Shown here: positions 20,582-29,562 of the stretch, piece by piece
Layout of the letters: each line of letters starts with the position of its first letter
How positions within the stretch are numbered: position 1 is the stretch's first letter
NCBI RefSeq assembly: GCF_003119115.1
Contig: NZ_CP022364.1
Coordinates: 2,556,001-2,620,000, forward strand
From: Azospirillum sp. TSH58
GTDB lineage: Bacteria; Pseudomonadota; Alphaproteobacteria; Azospirillales; Azospirillaceae
Reading direction: 5' to 3'
DNA length: 64,000 nucleotides
The notes under the pieces: model-generated
Database searches by the model: none
Told to the model about the DNA's origin: nothing
Seen by the model: only the letters and a program-made list of their open reading frames with translations
Position numbers and translations under genes: made by a program

Positions 20582-21372
20582 TGGACACCGAACCGGACGC
20601 TCCGGTGACCGAAGCCGACCTGCACGCCTGGATGGACGGCGAATTGCCGGAGGAACGGCGCGGCGAGGTCGAGCGCCATCTCGCGGGCAACCCTGATCTG
20701 GCCCGCCGCTTCGACCGCTACCGCGCCCAGCGGACGATGCTCAAGGACACCTTCGGCCCGCTGATCGACCGCCCCCTGCCGGCGGCCCTCGTGCCGCCCT
20801 ACGGCCGCGCGGCGGTCCGGCCGGCGGCGCGCCCGCGGCGATGGCTTCCGGCGCTGGCCGCCGCGGCGGTCCTGCTGGTCTTCGTCGCCGGCGGGGTGGG
20901 CGGCTGGTGGTTGCGCGGTTGGTCGGGCGGGGCGGGCGGCGGCGGCGCGGCCTTCGTCGCCGACGCGGTGGCCGCGCACCGGGTCTTCGCGGTGGAGGTC
21001 CGCCATCCCGTGGAGGTCGGGGCCGACCAGGAGGCGCATCTCGTGGGCTGGCTGTCCAAGCGCCTGGGCAAGCCCCTGCAGGCGCCGCGGCTGGCCGGGA
21101 AGGGCTACGATCTGGTGGGCGGGCGGCTGCTGTCCGACGCGCGGGGGCCGGCGGCCCAGCTCATGTACCAGGATGCGGCCGGTCGCCGCATCACCCTCTA
21201 CATCCGGCCGGCCTCCGATGCGCCGGACACCTCCTTCCGGTTTGCCCAGGACGGCAACGTCCAGGCTTTCTACTGGCGGGACAACGGTTTGGCGTGGGCG
21301 GTAACGGGCGACCTCGACCGAGTGACCCTTTCGGCCATAGCCGAGGAGGTGTACGGCGCGTTGAACTCATAA
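20581..21372 (+). CDS. Transmembrane anti-sigma factor
   Basis: A 263-residue protein whose ATG overlaps the sigma stop (TGATG), a sign of translational coupling; GAGGAGG is 10 bases ahead. The N-terminal 60 residues (LHAWMDGELPEERRGEVERHL) are the sigma-binding anti-sigma domain without a CxxC zinc motif. One membrane helix lies near residues 96-116 (LPALAAAAVLLVFVAGGVGG). The remaining 145 residues would be periplasmic and end SAIAEEVYGALNS; this RsgI/RseA-like layout suggests a membrane-bound regulator released by proteolysis or ligand sensing. Confidence 0.85.
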   Translation: MDTEPDAPVTEADLHAWMDGELPEERRGEVERHLAGNPDLARRFDRYRAQRTMLKDTFGPLIDRPLPAALVPPYGRAAVRPAARPRRWLPALAAAAVLLVFVAGGVGGWWLRGWSGGAGGGGAAFVADAVAAHRVFAVEVRHPVEVGADQEAHLVGWLSKRLGKPLQAPRLAGKGYDLVGGRLLSDARGPAAQLMYQDAAGRRITLYIRPASDAPDTSFRFAQDGNVQAFYWRDNGLAWAVTGDLDRVTLSAIAEEVYGALNS

Positions 21373-21547
21373 CACCCACAGACTTATGCACAGGAATGTT
21401 GCTCAAGCCCCCTATCCCTCTACCCGGCCATCTGGTAGGTTGGCCGGCGTTGGGCACAAAATATTGCGCCTTATGGAAAACGGCCGTCTGGTCGGAAGGT
21501 ATATTGGTTAACCAAGTCACCGGTTACCGGACCACGGGAGACAGGGG

Positions 21548-21931
21548 ATGAGTTGGACGGACGAACGGGTTCAGCAGCTTAAGGACCTCTGGGCCCAGGG
21601 GCTGAGCGCGAGTGAAATCGCGGACATCCTGGGCGACATCACCCGCAACGCGGTGATCGGAAAGGCGCACCGTCTCGGCTTGTCGGGACGCCCGTCGCCG
21701 ATCAAGAAGAAGCCGACCCGCGGCGCGACGATCCTCGCTTTGACCGAGCGCATGTGCAAGTGGCCGGTCGGCGACCCGAAGCACCAGGACTTCCATTTCT
21801 GCGGCAAGCCCTCGCTGCCGGGCCTGCCTTACTGCGCCGAGCACGCGGCGGTGGCCTACCAGCCGGCGTCCTCCGGCAAGAAGCGCGACGAGGACCGCAA
21901 CACCGGCGACCGCAACGTCGGCGCCGCCTAG
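21548..21931 (+). CDS. gcrA: GcrA-family cell cycle regulator
   Basis: A 127-residue protein starting MSWTDERVQQLKDLWAQG, the invariant GcrA N-terminus. The helix-turn-helix (SASEIADILG, TRNAVIGKAHRLGLSGR) is followed by a basic linker and the C-terminal Cys-containing domain (MCKWPVGDP, FHFCGKPSLPGLPYCAEHA) that binds sigma-70 region 2. GcrA activates promoters carrying methylated GANTC sites and works with CcrM and CtrA. At 127 residues it is shorter than Caulobacter GcrA (about 170). CckA, also in this window, belongs to the same control network. Confidence 0.93.
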   Translation: MSWTDERVQQLKDLWAQGLSASEIADILGDITRNAVIGKAHRLGLSGRPSPIKKKPTRGATILALTERMCKWPVGDPKHQDFHFCGKPSLPGLPYCAEHAAVAYQPASSGKKRDEDRNTGDRNVGAA

Positions 21932-22034
21932 ACTTCGCCGGATTTCTCCGCCGGATTTCCGGAATTCGGGCGCTCTTCACGCGGGCGCCCGCCCGACGCG
22001 ACCAGCGGCATGATCGCTTCGAGATCGGCGCCGA

Positions 22035-22643
22035 TCAAATGGGCGCCGCGGTGATCGCCCACCAGCTTCCGGCGATCAGCATCGCCGACACTCCCGCCGC
22101 CGCCACGCCCAGCCCCAGACCGGCGGCGACCGCCAGACCGTCCTTCACGATCAGCCCCAGCGCGATCACCAGCACCGCCAAACCGGGCAGGGTGTTGCCG
22201 AACGGGATGGGCAGGGCGATCAGAACGCCCATCACCAATACGAAGATGCCCAGCGGCCGCAGCACCCCCTGATGGGTCAGCGACGGCCAGCGCGTGCGCA
22301 GCCGGGCCTCAAGCCGCTCGACCAGCGGCGTGCCCTTCTCCACGATCTTGTCAAGCGTGGTGCGCGCCACGCGGCGGCGGCCAAGCCAGCCCGGCACCTC
22401 CAAACGGTCGCGGCCGACGATCATCTGTATGGCCACCAACGCCAGCACCGTGCCGAAGATCAGACCCGCCGGCAGTCCCGGCGTCGGCACCACGGCGGGG
22501 ATCGCCAGCGCCAGCAGCAGGAAACCCGGCGCGCGGTCGCCGAGATGGCCCAGGACCTCCCCCAGCGTCGGCTTGTCGCCGGTCATGCGCCCGCGCAGCT
22601 TTTTGAGCAGCGCGGACGCCCGTGCCGGGTCCTTCGTGTCCAT
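22035..22643 (-). CDS. exoD: Exopolysaccharide synthesis protein ExoD
   Basis: A 202-residue membrane protein. The N-terminal GDKPTLGEVLGHLGDRAPGFLLLALAIP and the two pairs of hydrophobic segments (about residues 41-75 and 135-200) are typical of ExoD, here quoted as LGEVLGHLGDRAPGF and LALAIPAVVPTPGLPAG. ExoD was identified in Sinorhizobium meliloti by its effect on exopolysaccharide production and nodule invasion; its molecular activity is unsettled. The start MDTKDPARASALL is chosen because the earlier in-frame codon is TTG without support. It has no exo neighbours here. Confidence 0.85.
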   Translation of the reverse strand: MDTKDPARASALLKKLRGRMTGDKPTLGEVLGHLGDRAPGFLLLALAIPAVVPTPGLPAGLIFGTVLALVAIQMIVGRDRLEVPGWLGRRRVARTTLDKIVEKGTPLVERLEARLRTRWPSLTHQGVLRPLGIFVLVMGVLIALPIPFGNTLPGLAVLVIALGLIVKDGLAVAAGLGLGVAAAGVSAMLIAGSWWAITAAPI

Positions 22644-22731
22644 GACCTGTCCCAACTCCCTGTTCCATCGTCGCCGCGTGGATGTGGTGGCGCGGTGGCG
22701 CAGAGGAAAGGGGGGCGGACACGGCGGGGGG

Positions 22732-23112
22732 TCAGTACTCCTCGACCTCGTGCTTCAGCTGGACGAGGCGGCCGCTCAGCAGCGACAGCATGAGCTGCAC
22801 CAGCATCTCGTGGACGATCAGCGTGTGATTGTTGCCGCTGTCCTGCATGTGCTGGCGCAGCGCCTCGCGCACCTTCGGGACACCGGTCACGTCGATCAGC
22901 ACGTCCACCGCCTCGCCGAGCCGGGCGAGGTCCATGAAGTCGGTCGTCGTGGCGACGCCGCGCTCGCGGGCGAGCCGCATGCCGGGCGCCTCGGCGTCGA
23001 GGTCGGCGACGCCGAGGATCTCGACGAAGGGAGCGTCCAGGAGCTGCGTCAGCAGGGGCGTTCCGGTTTCGCCGGCGCCGATCACGGCGATGCGGAAGAT
23101 GTCCTTGGCCAT
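22732..23112 (-). CDS. Rossmann-fold NAD(P)-binding mini-protein
   Basis: A 126-residue protein starting MAKDIFRIAVIGAGETGTPLL. The glycine-rich dinucleotide loop GAGETG (residues 12-17), the acidic end of strand 2 (GVADLDAE) and VDVLIDVTGVPKV are those of an oxidoreductase nucleotide-binding domain (aspartate/homoserine dehydrogenase or Gfo/Idh type). No catalytic domain follows: the chain ends in a 30-residue helical tail (IVHEMLVQLMLSLL, RLVQLKHEVEEY). It may be a sensor of NAD(P) or a truncated enzyme. The full set of motifs and clean stop argue for a real small protein. It lies after the icd terminator, so it probably has its own promoter. Confidence 0.6.
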   Translation of the reverse strand: MAKDIFRIAVIGAGETGTPLLTQLLDAPFVEILGVADLDAEAPGMRLARERGVATTTDFMDLARLGEAVDVLIDVTGVPKVREALRQHMQDSGNNHTLIVHEMLVQLMLSLLSGRLVQLKHEVEEY

Positions 23113-23171
23113 GGGAAAAGTCTCGAGTTCCGGTTCATCAGGTCCGCGCCGGCATCGCGCCGCGCGGGCAA

Positions 23172-23200
23172 GAAAAAAGCGGGGAGCCGAAACTCCCCGC
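23172..23200 (-). terminator. Intrinsic terminator of icd
   Basis: On the minus strand GCGGGGAG and CTCCCCGC (8 bp, 23179-23186 with 23193-23200) close a 6-base loop and are followed by six T residues. It lies 69 bases after the icd stop and is the textbook form of a Rho-independent terminator. Confidence 0.92.
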
Positions 23201-23269
23201 CGCAACCTTACATCGACCCGGCGTCCCGTTTGACCGGGACGCGTCGTCGCACCTGACGCGGAACTGGCG

Positions 23270-24493
23270 TTACGCCCAGGCGGCCATCTTCTTCTGCAGG
23301 TTCTCGTCCAGCTTGTCGAGGAACTGCTTGGTGGTCAGCCAGGGCTGCTCCGGACCGATGAGGATCGCGAGATCCTTGGTCATGAAGCCCGACTCGACGG
23401 TCTCGACGCAGACGCGCTCCAGCGTCTCGGCGAACTTCACGACGTCCGGCGTGTTGTCGAACTTGCCGCGGTAGGCCAGACCCTGCGTCCAGGCGTAGAT
23501 CGAGGCGATCGGGTTGGTGGAGGTTTCCTTGCCCTTCTGGTGCTCGCGGTAGTGGCGGGTCACCGTGCCGTGGGCGGCCTCCGCCTCGACGGTCTTGCCG
23601 TCCGGCGTGATCAGCACCGAGGTCATCAGGCCCAGCGAGCCGAAGCCCTGCGCCACGACGTCCGACTCCACGTCGCCGTCGTAGTTCTTGCAGGCCCACA
23701 CGAAGCCGCCTTCCCACTTCAGGGCCGAGGCGACCATGTCGTCGATCAGGCGGTGCTCGTAGACGAGGCCCTTGGCCTTGAACTGGGCGGCGTAATGCTC
23801 GTCGAACACCTTCTGGAAGATGTCCTTGAAGCGCCCGTCATAGGCCTTGAGGATCGTGTTCTTGGTGGACAGGTAGACCGGGTAGCCGCGCTCCAGGCCG
23901 TACATGAAGCTGGAGTGGGCGAAGCCCTCGATCGACTCGTCCAGGTTGTACATGCCCATGGCGACGCCGCCGCCGGGGAAATCGTACACCTCGTGCTCGA
24001 TCGGCTCGCCGCCGCCTTCCGGCACCCACTTGATGGTCAGCTTGCCCTTGCCGGGAACGACGAAGTCGGTGGCCTTGTACTGGTCGCCGAAGGCGTGGCG
24101 GCCGATGATGATCGGCTTGGTCCAGCCCGGAACGTAGCGCGGAACGTTGGAGCAGACGATCGGCTCGCGGAAGACGGTGCCGCCCAGGATGTTGCGGATC
24201 GTGCCGTTCGGCGACTTCCACATCTTCTTGAGATTGAACTCCGTCACCCGCGCCTCGTCCGGGGTGATGGTCGCGCACTTGACGCCGACGCCGTACTGCT
24301 TGATCGCGTTGGCCGATTCGACCGTCACCCGGTCGTCCGTCTTGTCGCGGTTCTCGACGCTGAGATCGTAGTATTTCAGGTCGATGTCGAGGTACGGCAG
24401 GATCAGCTTGTCCTTGATGAACTGCCAGATGATGCGCGTCATCTCGTCGCCGTCGAGTTCGACGACCGGATTGGCTACCTTGATCTTCGTCAT
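23270..24493 (-). CDS. icd: NADP-dependent isocitrate dehydrogenase, eukaryote-like type
   Basis: A 407-residue enzyme starting [23 protein letters not shown]. The substrate loop ([20 protein letters not shown]), the NADP/metal segments [20 protein letters not shown] and [13 protein letters not shown] match the subfamily found in eukaryotes and most alphaproteobacteria. It makes 2-oxoglutarate and NADPH in the TCA cycle. The start is set by GGGGAG upstream and by family length (about 405). It ends at a strong intrinsic terminator. The window also encodes a second, distantly related isocitrate dehydrogenase at 18465-19910. Confidence 0.97.
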   Translation of the reverse strand: MTKIKVANPVVELDGDEMTRIIWQFIKDKLILPYLDIDLKYYDLSVENRDKTDDRVTVESANAIKQYGVGVKCATITPDEARVTEFNLKKMWKSPNGTIRNILGGTVFREPIVCSNVPRYVPGWTKPIIIGRHAFGDQYKATDFVVPGKGKLTIKWVPEGGGEPIEHEVYDFPGGGVAMGMYNLDESIEGFAHSSFMYGLERGYPVYLSTKNTILKAYDGRFKDIFQKVFDEHYAAQFKAKGLVYEHRLIDDMVASALKWEGGFVWACKNYDGDVESDVVAQGFGSLGLMTSVLITPDGKTVEAEAAHGTVTRHYREHQKGKETSTNPIASIYAWTQGLAYRGKFDNTPDVVKFAETLERVCVETVESGFMTKDLAILIGPEQPWLTTKQFLDKLDENLQKKMAAWA

Positions 24494-24733
24494 GGGTGCG
24501 AGTTCTCCCCGAACGGGTAGGGGTTGTCTTATGCTTGGACGCCGGGCGCGCTGTGCGAGGGCACGGGCCGGGGCGTCCATCCGAAGACGGGCCCCGGTTC
24601 CCCGGACGGAAACGGATGGCGGTTATATAGCACCGGGGCACTGCCGAAAGAAAGGACCGCGGGGCATCAAAACAGACGATATCGCGCTGAAAACGGCGCA
24701 ATTTGCGCGATCTGGTCCTACCACTTGGCCTTT

Positions 24734-25318
24734 TCAGAGCTTTTGTGTGGGAATCTTCAACGCGGGCTCCGGTTCATGGGCCAGTGCGGCAAACACGTCA
24801 TCCACGTCATCGACGACGGTGTACAGCGCGCGGTGCGCCGGCTGGGTGAAACCCTGCGCCACCGTATGGTCGATCAGGCCGAGCAAGGGGCGCCAGTAGC
24901 CGTCGACATCCACGATCAGCACCGGCTTGTCGTGCAGGCCCAGCTGCTTCCAGGTCAGGACCTCGAACGCCTCGTCCAGCGTGCCGAGGCCGCCCGGCAG
25001 CACCACGAAGGCGTCGGCCCGGTCGACCATCATGCGCTTGCGGGTGTGCATGCTGTCGACGACGTGCAGCTCGGTCAGGCCGGTGTGCTCGATCTCGGCG
25101 GCCTGGATGTGTTCCGGGATGATGCCGACGACCTGGCCCCCGGCGGCGAGCGCTGCGTCGGCGGCGATTCCCATCAGCCCGACCCGCCCGCCGCCGTAGA
25201 CGAGCCGGATGCCCCGCTGGGCCAGCCCGTCGCCCAACATATGGGCGGCCTCCTTGTGGACAGCGGCGACGCGGCTGGATGAGCCGCAATAGACGCAGAC
25301 GGAATTCAGGGCTTTCAT
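24734..25318 (-). CDS. LOG family protein (nucleotide 5'-monophosphate phosphoribohydrolase)
   Basis: A 194-residue cytosolic protein of the TIGR00730/LOG group. The signature PGGLGTLDE (in LPGGLGTLDEAFEVLTW) and the conserved SMHTRKRMM motif define the nucleotide-binding site. Plant LOG enzymes release active cytokinins from their ribotides; bacterial members hydrolyse AMP-like nucleotides and can also make cytokinin. In a plant-associated bacterium this could matter for hormone release, but no isopentenyltransferase gene is in view, so the link is speculative. It is encoded 240 bases upstream of icd on the same strand; that gap holds nothing I can name. Confidence 0.88.
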   Translation of the reverse strand: MKALNSVCVYCGSSSRVAAVHKEAAHMLGDGLAQRGIRLVYGGGRVGLMGIAADAALAAGGQVVGIIPEHIQAAEIEHTGLTELHVVDSMHTRKRMMVDRADAFVVLPGGLGTLDEAFEVLTWKQLGLHDKPVLIVDVDGYWRPLLGLIDHTVAQGFTQPAHRALYTVVDDVDDVFAALAHEPEPALKIPTQKL

Positions 25319-25460
25319 CGCTCACCCTTTCTCGCCGGTTGGGTACACGTTCCGGTGACTGTTCCGGTGCGTCCGGCGGGGTCACCTAAAGCAAGGGAAT
25401 AGCAAAGCCGGGGCGACGTCTACCCGGACATCGGACTTCAGCCCATCGGGAGGGATCATT

Positions 25461-25670
25461 ATGGATTCGCGCGTCGTCAACGCCCTGGCCGCCATCTCGG
25501 TGGCCACGTTCCTGTTCCTCGGCTTCGGTGGCGGGATCGGCTTTCTGGTCGGCGGGGGCAAGGCGAACGCGGGCGGCGGCACGGCGGTTCAGGCCACGGA
25601 AACCAGCGTCTCCGCGGCCGACCTCTCCTCCGGCCGCCATTCCGAGACGGTCGCCAAGCTGGAGAAGTGA
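25461..25670 (+). CDS. 69-residue membrane protein
   Basis: A small protein with one hydrophobic helix near residues 8-31 (ALAAISVATFLFLGFGG, then a Gly-rich GIGFLVGGGKANAGGG) and a Ser/Ala/Thr-rich tail ending SETVAKLEK. GGGAGGG lies 8 bases before the ATG, which supports real expression. I do not recognise a family. The Gly-zipper-like stretch could promote helix packing in the membrane. It stands alone, divergent from the LOG gene. Confidence 0.6.
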   Translation: MDSRVVNALAAISVATFLFLGFGGGIGFLVGGGKANAGGGTAVQATETSVSAADLSSGRHSETVAKLEK

Positions 25671-25840
25671 GTCTGGAGACGTGGGCGCGGGGACCGTCCC
25701 GCCCGACGGCGCGAAGGCGGTGCGCGGGTCCCGATGCGGCTATGCGTCTGCTCCATCGGCGGTGTTCAGTTCCACCGCCGCAATCTGCTATCCTTTCCGC
25801 AGGCCGGCGTGTCCGCCGGCAATGATGCGGCGGTGCTCCG

Positions 25841-26917
25841 GTGAAGCAAGCTCTCCTGTTCGGCGGTGCGGCGGCGGCGGCCGCCGCCGTGGTCGCGTAT
25901 CTGGCCTTCGATCCGGCCCCCACGCCGGGCTCCCGCGCCGGAACGGCCGGGTCCGGAACAACCGTCGCGCTGGGCAGCGTGACCCCGGTCAAGCCGCCGG
26001 CCAACGCGCCCGCTCCGGCGAAGGCCGCGGAGGAGCCCGCCGGTCCACGCTTCGACATCGTGCGCGTCGCCCCGGACGGCGCCACCGTGATGGCCGGCCG
26101 CGCCACGCCGGGCTCCTCGGTGACCGTCCATGACGGGGAGCGCTCGCTCGGCTCCGTCAACGCCGACGCGCGCGGCGAGTGGGTCCTTCTTCCCGACCAG
26201 CCCCTGGCCCCCGGCGCCCGCGAACTGAGCCTGTCGGAGAAGGCGACCCCGGCCGCCGACCCGACTCCGTCGGAGCGCGTCGTGGTGGTCGTGGTGCCCG
26301 ACCCGCCGCCCGCCACCGGCGGTGCGTCTTCGGAAGCGCCCACCGGGCCGCTGGCCGTCGCCATGCCGCGCGGCGGGTTGGGCGACGGGCAGGGCGGCAG
26401 CACCGTGCTCCAGGCACCGAAGGGGCCGGCCGCCCCCGCGACCCGCGGCGTGGCGGCCCCGCCGCCGCCGGGAGGCGTGTCGCTGGAAAGCATGGATTAC
26501 GACGCTTCGGGGCAGGTCGCCATGGGTGGCCGGGCGCAGCCGGGCAGCGCCGTTCAGCTCTATCTCGACAATCTTCTGGTCGGGAGCGCCCACACCGACC
26601 CGAACGGCCAGTGGCGGCTGCGCCCGGAGCGCGCCGTGCCGCCGGGCGTCTACACGCTGCGCGCCGATCAGGTGACCGACTCGGGCAAGGTCACCGCCCG
26701 CGTCGAGCTGCCGGTTCAGGTGTCGGAGGTTCCGGCCAACCTGCCGGACGGTCGGTCGATGGTCGTCCAGCCCGGCAACAGCCTGTGGCGGATCGCCCGC
26801 TCCACCTACGGACACGGCGTGCAGTACACGCTGATCTACGAGGCCAACCGCGGCCAGATCCGCGACCCGGACCTGATCTATCCCGGCCAGATCTTCGCTC
26901 TGCCGGTTTCGAATTAG
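25841..26917 (+). CDS. LysM peptidoglycan-binding protein with Ig-like repeats
   Basis: A 358-residue exported or anchored protein with a hydrophobic N-terminus (LLFGGAAAAAAAVVAYLAF). Two Ig-like segments share a pattern: residues about 68-110 (VAPDGATVMAGRATPGSSVTV) and about 215-255 (YDASGQVAMGGRAQPGSAVQL). A Pro/Ala-rich linker lies between them. A C-terminal LysM domain covers about 306-355 (VQPGNSLWRIARSTYG, LIYEANRGQIRDPDLIYPGQ). It should act in the periplasm on the cell wall. The start is GTG with only a loose purine-rich site. It converges on a short hypothetical gene 19 bases away. Confidence 0.85.
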   Translation: MKQALLFGGAAAAAAAVVAYLAFDPAPTPGSRAGTAGSGTTVALGSVTPVKPPANAPAPAKAAEEPAGPRFDIVRVAPDGATVMAGRATPGSSVTVHDGERSLGSVNADARGEWVLLPDQPLAPGARELSLSEKATPAADPTPSERVVVVVVPDPPPATGGASSEAPTGPLAVAMPRGGLGDGQGGSTVLQAPKGPAAPATRGVAAPPPPGGVSLESMDYDASGQVAMGGRAQPGSAVQLYLDNLLVGSAHTDPNGQWRLRPERAVPPGVYTLRADQVTDSGKVTARVELPVQVSEVPANLPDGRSMVVQPGNSLWRIARSTYGHGVQYTLIYEANRGQIRDPDLIYPGQIFALPVSN

Positions 26918-26936
26918 GCCGGTTTCGAACGAGGCT

Positions 26937-27401
26937 TTACAGATACGGGGCGAGCAGGCGCAGGAAGGGCCGTGCCTGCTGGAGCGCGACCACCGTCTGG
27001 TGGATCAGATCCTCCGGCGTCGCCTGCCCCTCGAACTCGGCTTCGGAGAACAGCAGGATCTTCTGGCCCTCCTGGACGAGGAAGCGCGTTCCCCGTCGGT
27101 CCTGGATGCCGCGCAGGATCGCCAGCAGCTGGCGCCGCCGCTCCGGCGACTGGGCGGTGTAGGGGATGTGGCCGATCTCCGCCCACACCTGCGAGCGCGA
27201 CGTTTCCCCGTCGAAGCCCACGGCGATGCTGAAGGGCAGCCCGTCGGCCATGAAGTGCAACCGCGCCGGGCGCGGCGGCTGGGCGATGCCCAGGACGCCC
27301 TCGGGGGTCATCACGAAGGTGTCGGGGCTGAAGGGCAGGGCGGTCTGCGAGACCTGCGCGAGCGACGGCATGGCCTGAAGGCGGGCGGCGGGAACGGACA
27401 C
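26937..27401 (-). CDS. Conserved hypothetical, about 154 residues
   Basis: A soluble protein with no signal peptide. It contains LHFMADGLPFSIAVGFDGETSRSQ and ends in a helical LIHQTVVALQQARPFLRLLAPYL; here shown as LHFMADGLPFSIAVGF and ARPFLRLLAPYL. The alpha/beta pattern with an initial strand-rich half recalls YbjN or secretion-chaperone folds, but I cannot place it. The start is GTG at 27401 with a distant AGGA; ATG at 27371 (MPSLAQVSQ) is a credible alternative. It is divergent from psd with 127 bases between them. Confidence 0.5.
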   Translation of the reverse strand: MSVPAARLQAMPSLAQVSQTALPFSPDTFVMTPEGVLGIAQPPRPARLHFMADGLPFSIAVGFDGETSRSQVWAEIGHIPYTAQSPERRRQLLAILRGIQDRRGTRFLVQEGQKILLFSEAEFEGQATPEDLIHQTVVALQQARPFLRLLAPYL

Positions 27402-27528
27402 GGTGGCTCGCTCATTCCTGTGGTGTCGGTGGCGTCACTCTCCACCTTCCCTGCTAAAATTCTGTAAAGGGCGGGGGATGCTGTCTAGAATGCGCCGCTC
27501 CAACGATCCGAGGCTGAAGTAACCGGCG

Positions 27529-28227
27529 ATGTCCGCCCTCAATACCGTAGTCGTTCCGATCCACCGCGCCGGCTGGCCCTTCATCGCCGCCTTCGCCGTG
27601 GTCTCCCTGATTCTCGGGCTTGCCGTGGCGAAGCCGCTGGGCTGGCTGGGTCTCGTGCTCACCCTGTGGTGCGTGTATTTCTTCCGCGATCCCGATCGCG
27701 TGACGCCGACGCGCCCCGGCCTGCTGGTCAGCCCCGCCGACGGGCGCGTGACCATGATCGTTCCCGCGGTTCCGCCGCCGGAGCTGGGCATGGGCGACAA
27801 GCCGCTGACCCGCGTCAGCATCTTCCTCAACGTCTTCAACGTGCACGTCAACCGCGTGCCGGCGGACGGCACGGTGGTCGCGGCGGAGTATCACAAGGGC
27901 ACCTTCGTGAACGCCGCGCTGGACAAGGCCAGCGAGGAGAACGAGCGCGCCGCCTTCCGCCACCGTCTTCCCGACGGGCGTGAGATTGCCTATGTGCAGA
28001 TCGCCGGCCTCGTCGCCCGCCGCATCCTCTACTGGGTGAAGGCCGGCCAGGAGGTCAAGGCGGGCGAGCGGTTCGGCCTGATCCGATTCGGCAGCCGCAC
28101 CGACGTCTATCTGCCGGACGGCGTGGCCCCGCTGGTCTGCGTCGGGCAGACGGCGATCGGCGGCGAGACCGTGCTGGCCGACCTGACCACCACCGAACCG
28201 CAACGGCAGGGGGATGTCCGCCGATGA
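27529..28227 (+). CDS. psd: Phosphatidylserine decarboxylase proenzyme, short type
   Basis: A 232-residue enzyme of the short (archaeal/rhizobial) subfamily. Two hydrophobic N-terminal segments are followed by the catalytic core ([27 protein letters not shown]) and the C-terminal self-cleavage site Gly-Ser in [11 protein letters not shown], where Ser becomes the pyruvoyl group. It converts phosphatidylserine to phosphatidylethanolamine at the inner membrane. Its stop overlaps the pssA start (ATGA), so the two genes are an operon covering both steps from CDP-diacylglycerol to phosphatidylethanolamine. Confidence 0.96.
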   Translation: MSALNTVVVPIHRAGWPFIAAFAVVSLILGLAVAKPLGWLGLVLTLWCVYFFRDPDRVTPTRPGLLVSPADGRVTMIVPAVPPPELGMGDKPLTRVSIFLNVFNVHVNRVPADGTVVAAEYHKGTFVNAALDKASEENERAAFRHRLPDGREIAYVQIAGLVARRILYWVKAGQEVKAGERFGLIRFGSRTDVYLPDGVAPLVCVGQTAIGGETVLADLTTTEPQRQGDVRR

Positions 28228-29132
28228 AGCGTCCGGTCTTCAAGCCGGCAGTGTTCCGCAAGCGCCGGGCGCGCCGTCCGCATCCGCGGCTGAAGGGGTT
28301 GTCGATCAACCATCTTCTGCCCAACGTGCTGACGGTGCTGGCGCTGTGCTCCGGCCTGACGGCCATCCGCTTCGCTATGCACGAGCGGTGGGAGCAGGCG
28401 GTGGTCTGCATCGTCATCGCGGCGATCTTCGACGCGCTGGACGGGCGGATCGCCCGCCTGCTGAACGGGCAGAGCAAGTTCGGCGCCGAGCTGGACAGCC
28501 TGTCCGACGTCATCAGCTTCGGCGTGGCCCCCGCCTTCATGATGTATCTGTGGGCGCTGAACGGCGCCGGCAGCCTGGGCTGGATCGCCGCCATGGCCTA
28601 CGCCGTCTGCGCGGCGCTGCGGCTCGCCCGCTTCAACTCCCGCCTGGACGTCGACCTGCCGCCCTGGGCCTTCAACTACTTCACGGGGGTTCCCGCCCCG
28701 GCGGGCGCCGGTCTGGCCGTGCTGCCCATGGTCATCGGCTTCGAGGCCGGGCCGGACATCGCCGGCCACCCGGCCGTCGTCGTGCCCTGGACGCTGGCGA
28801 TGGGCGGGCTGATGGTCAGCACGCTGCCGACCTTCTCCTTCAAGGGCATGCGGGTGCCGACCCAGTATGTGGTGCCGGGACTGGTCGGCGTCGGCCTGCT
28901 CGCCGCCTCGCTGGTCAGTCAGCCCTGGTGGACCCTGGCCTTCCTCGGGCTGGCCTATCTGGCGAGCCTGCCCTTCTCGGTGGCGCAGTTCCGCAAGCTG
29001 CAGCACGCCGCCCAGCTGATGCAGGAGGCGGAGGAGCCGCCGGCCGAGGAGGCCGTGGCCCCCGCTCCGGACGCGCCATCCTCGCCGGAAACGGCAAGGA
29101 CGGCCGACGTCACGAAGACGGCCAACGACTGA
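28224..29132 (+). CDS. pssA: CDP-diacylglycerol-serine O-phosphatidyltransferase
   Basis: A 302-residue membrane enzyme, overlapping psd by 4 bases. The CDP-alcohol phosphatidyltransferase signature DG-x2-AR-x8-G-x3-D-x3-D is visible as [20 protein letters not shown] followed by LDSLSD. Several membrane segments follow (about residues 110-130, 190-210, 222-255). The C-terminal 45 residues are an Ala/Glu/Pro-rich tail that is probably cytosolic and disordered. It makes phosphatidylserine, the substrate of Psd. The basic N-terminus ([13 protein letters not shown]) is typical of the family. Confidence 0.95.
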   Translation: MKRPVFKPAVFRKRRARRPHPRLKGLSINHLLPNVLTVLALCSGLTAIRFAMHERWEQAVVCIVIAAIFDALDGRIARLLNGQSKFGAELDSLSDVISFGVAPAFMMYLWALNGAGSLGWIAAMAYAVCAALRLARFNSRLDVDLPPWAFNYFTGVPAPAGAGLAVLPMVIGFEAGPDIAGHPAVVVPWTLAMGGLMVSTLPTFSFKGMRVPTQYVVPGLVGVGLLAASLVSQPWWTLAFLGLAYLASLPFSVAQFRKLQHAAQLMQEAEEPPAEEAVAPAPDAPSSPETARTADVTKTAND

Positions 29133-29168
29133 ACGGACAAAGACTGAGCGGCAGGCCCGCCGTTGCCG

Positions 29169-29507
29169 TCACTCGGCGGCGGCGGGCAGGTCCAGGGGGA
29201 CGGTCCGCTCGGTCACGGCGACCGTCAGGACCATCGGGATCTGGCGCAGGCAATTGCCGACATGGTTCGATTCCGCGGTCACCATGCCGGTCACCTCGAC
29301 CTCCACGGTCAGCGTTTCGCCCAGCAGGCGGCTGCTCAGCGACAGGGGGACAAGGCCGCGCTTGGCGAACAGCACCAGCACGCGGGGCAGGGTGCCGGGA
29401 TCGGCGTCGGCCTGCACGGCGAAGCGGACGAGACGGTTCGGATCGGTCGGACGGGATTCGGCGGCGGGAGCCGCCAGCGTGACGGTTGAGAGCGTGACGG
29501 TTGACAT
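29169..29507 (-). CDS. ACT-domain protein resembling acetolactate synthase small subunit IlvM
   Basis: A 112-residue protein whose core (RFAVQADADPGTLPRVLVLF, then AKRGLVPLSL and LTVEVEVTG) follows the ACT pattern of IlvM/IlvN: strand, PxTLxRVL helix, KRG turn, strand. It may bind a branched-chain amino acid and regulate a partner enzyme; no acetolactate synthase large subunit is nearby. The N-terminus contains a five-residue duplication, STVTLSTVTL, from a 15-base tandem repeat at the DNA level. Upstream on the same strand lies the third copy of the RNA leader element found before the threonine dehydratase, a second link to branched-chain amino acid metabolism. Confidence 0.55.
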   Translation of the reverse strand: MSTVTLSTVTLAAPAAESRPTDPNRLVRFAVQADADPGTLPRVLVLFAKRGLVPLSLSSRLLGETLTVEVEVTGMVTAESNHVGNCLRQIPMVLTVAVTERTVPLDLPAAAE

Positions 29508-29562
29508 GGATCGGTCTTGCCTAAGTCTTGAGTCGATGAGTGCAGGATCAGACCTGCAGACG

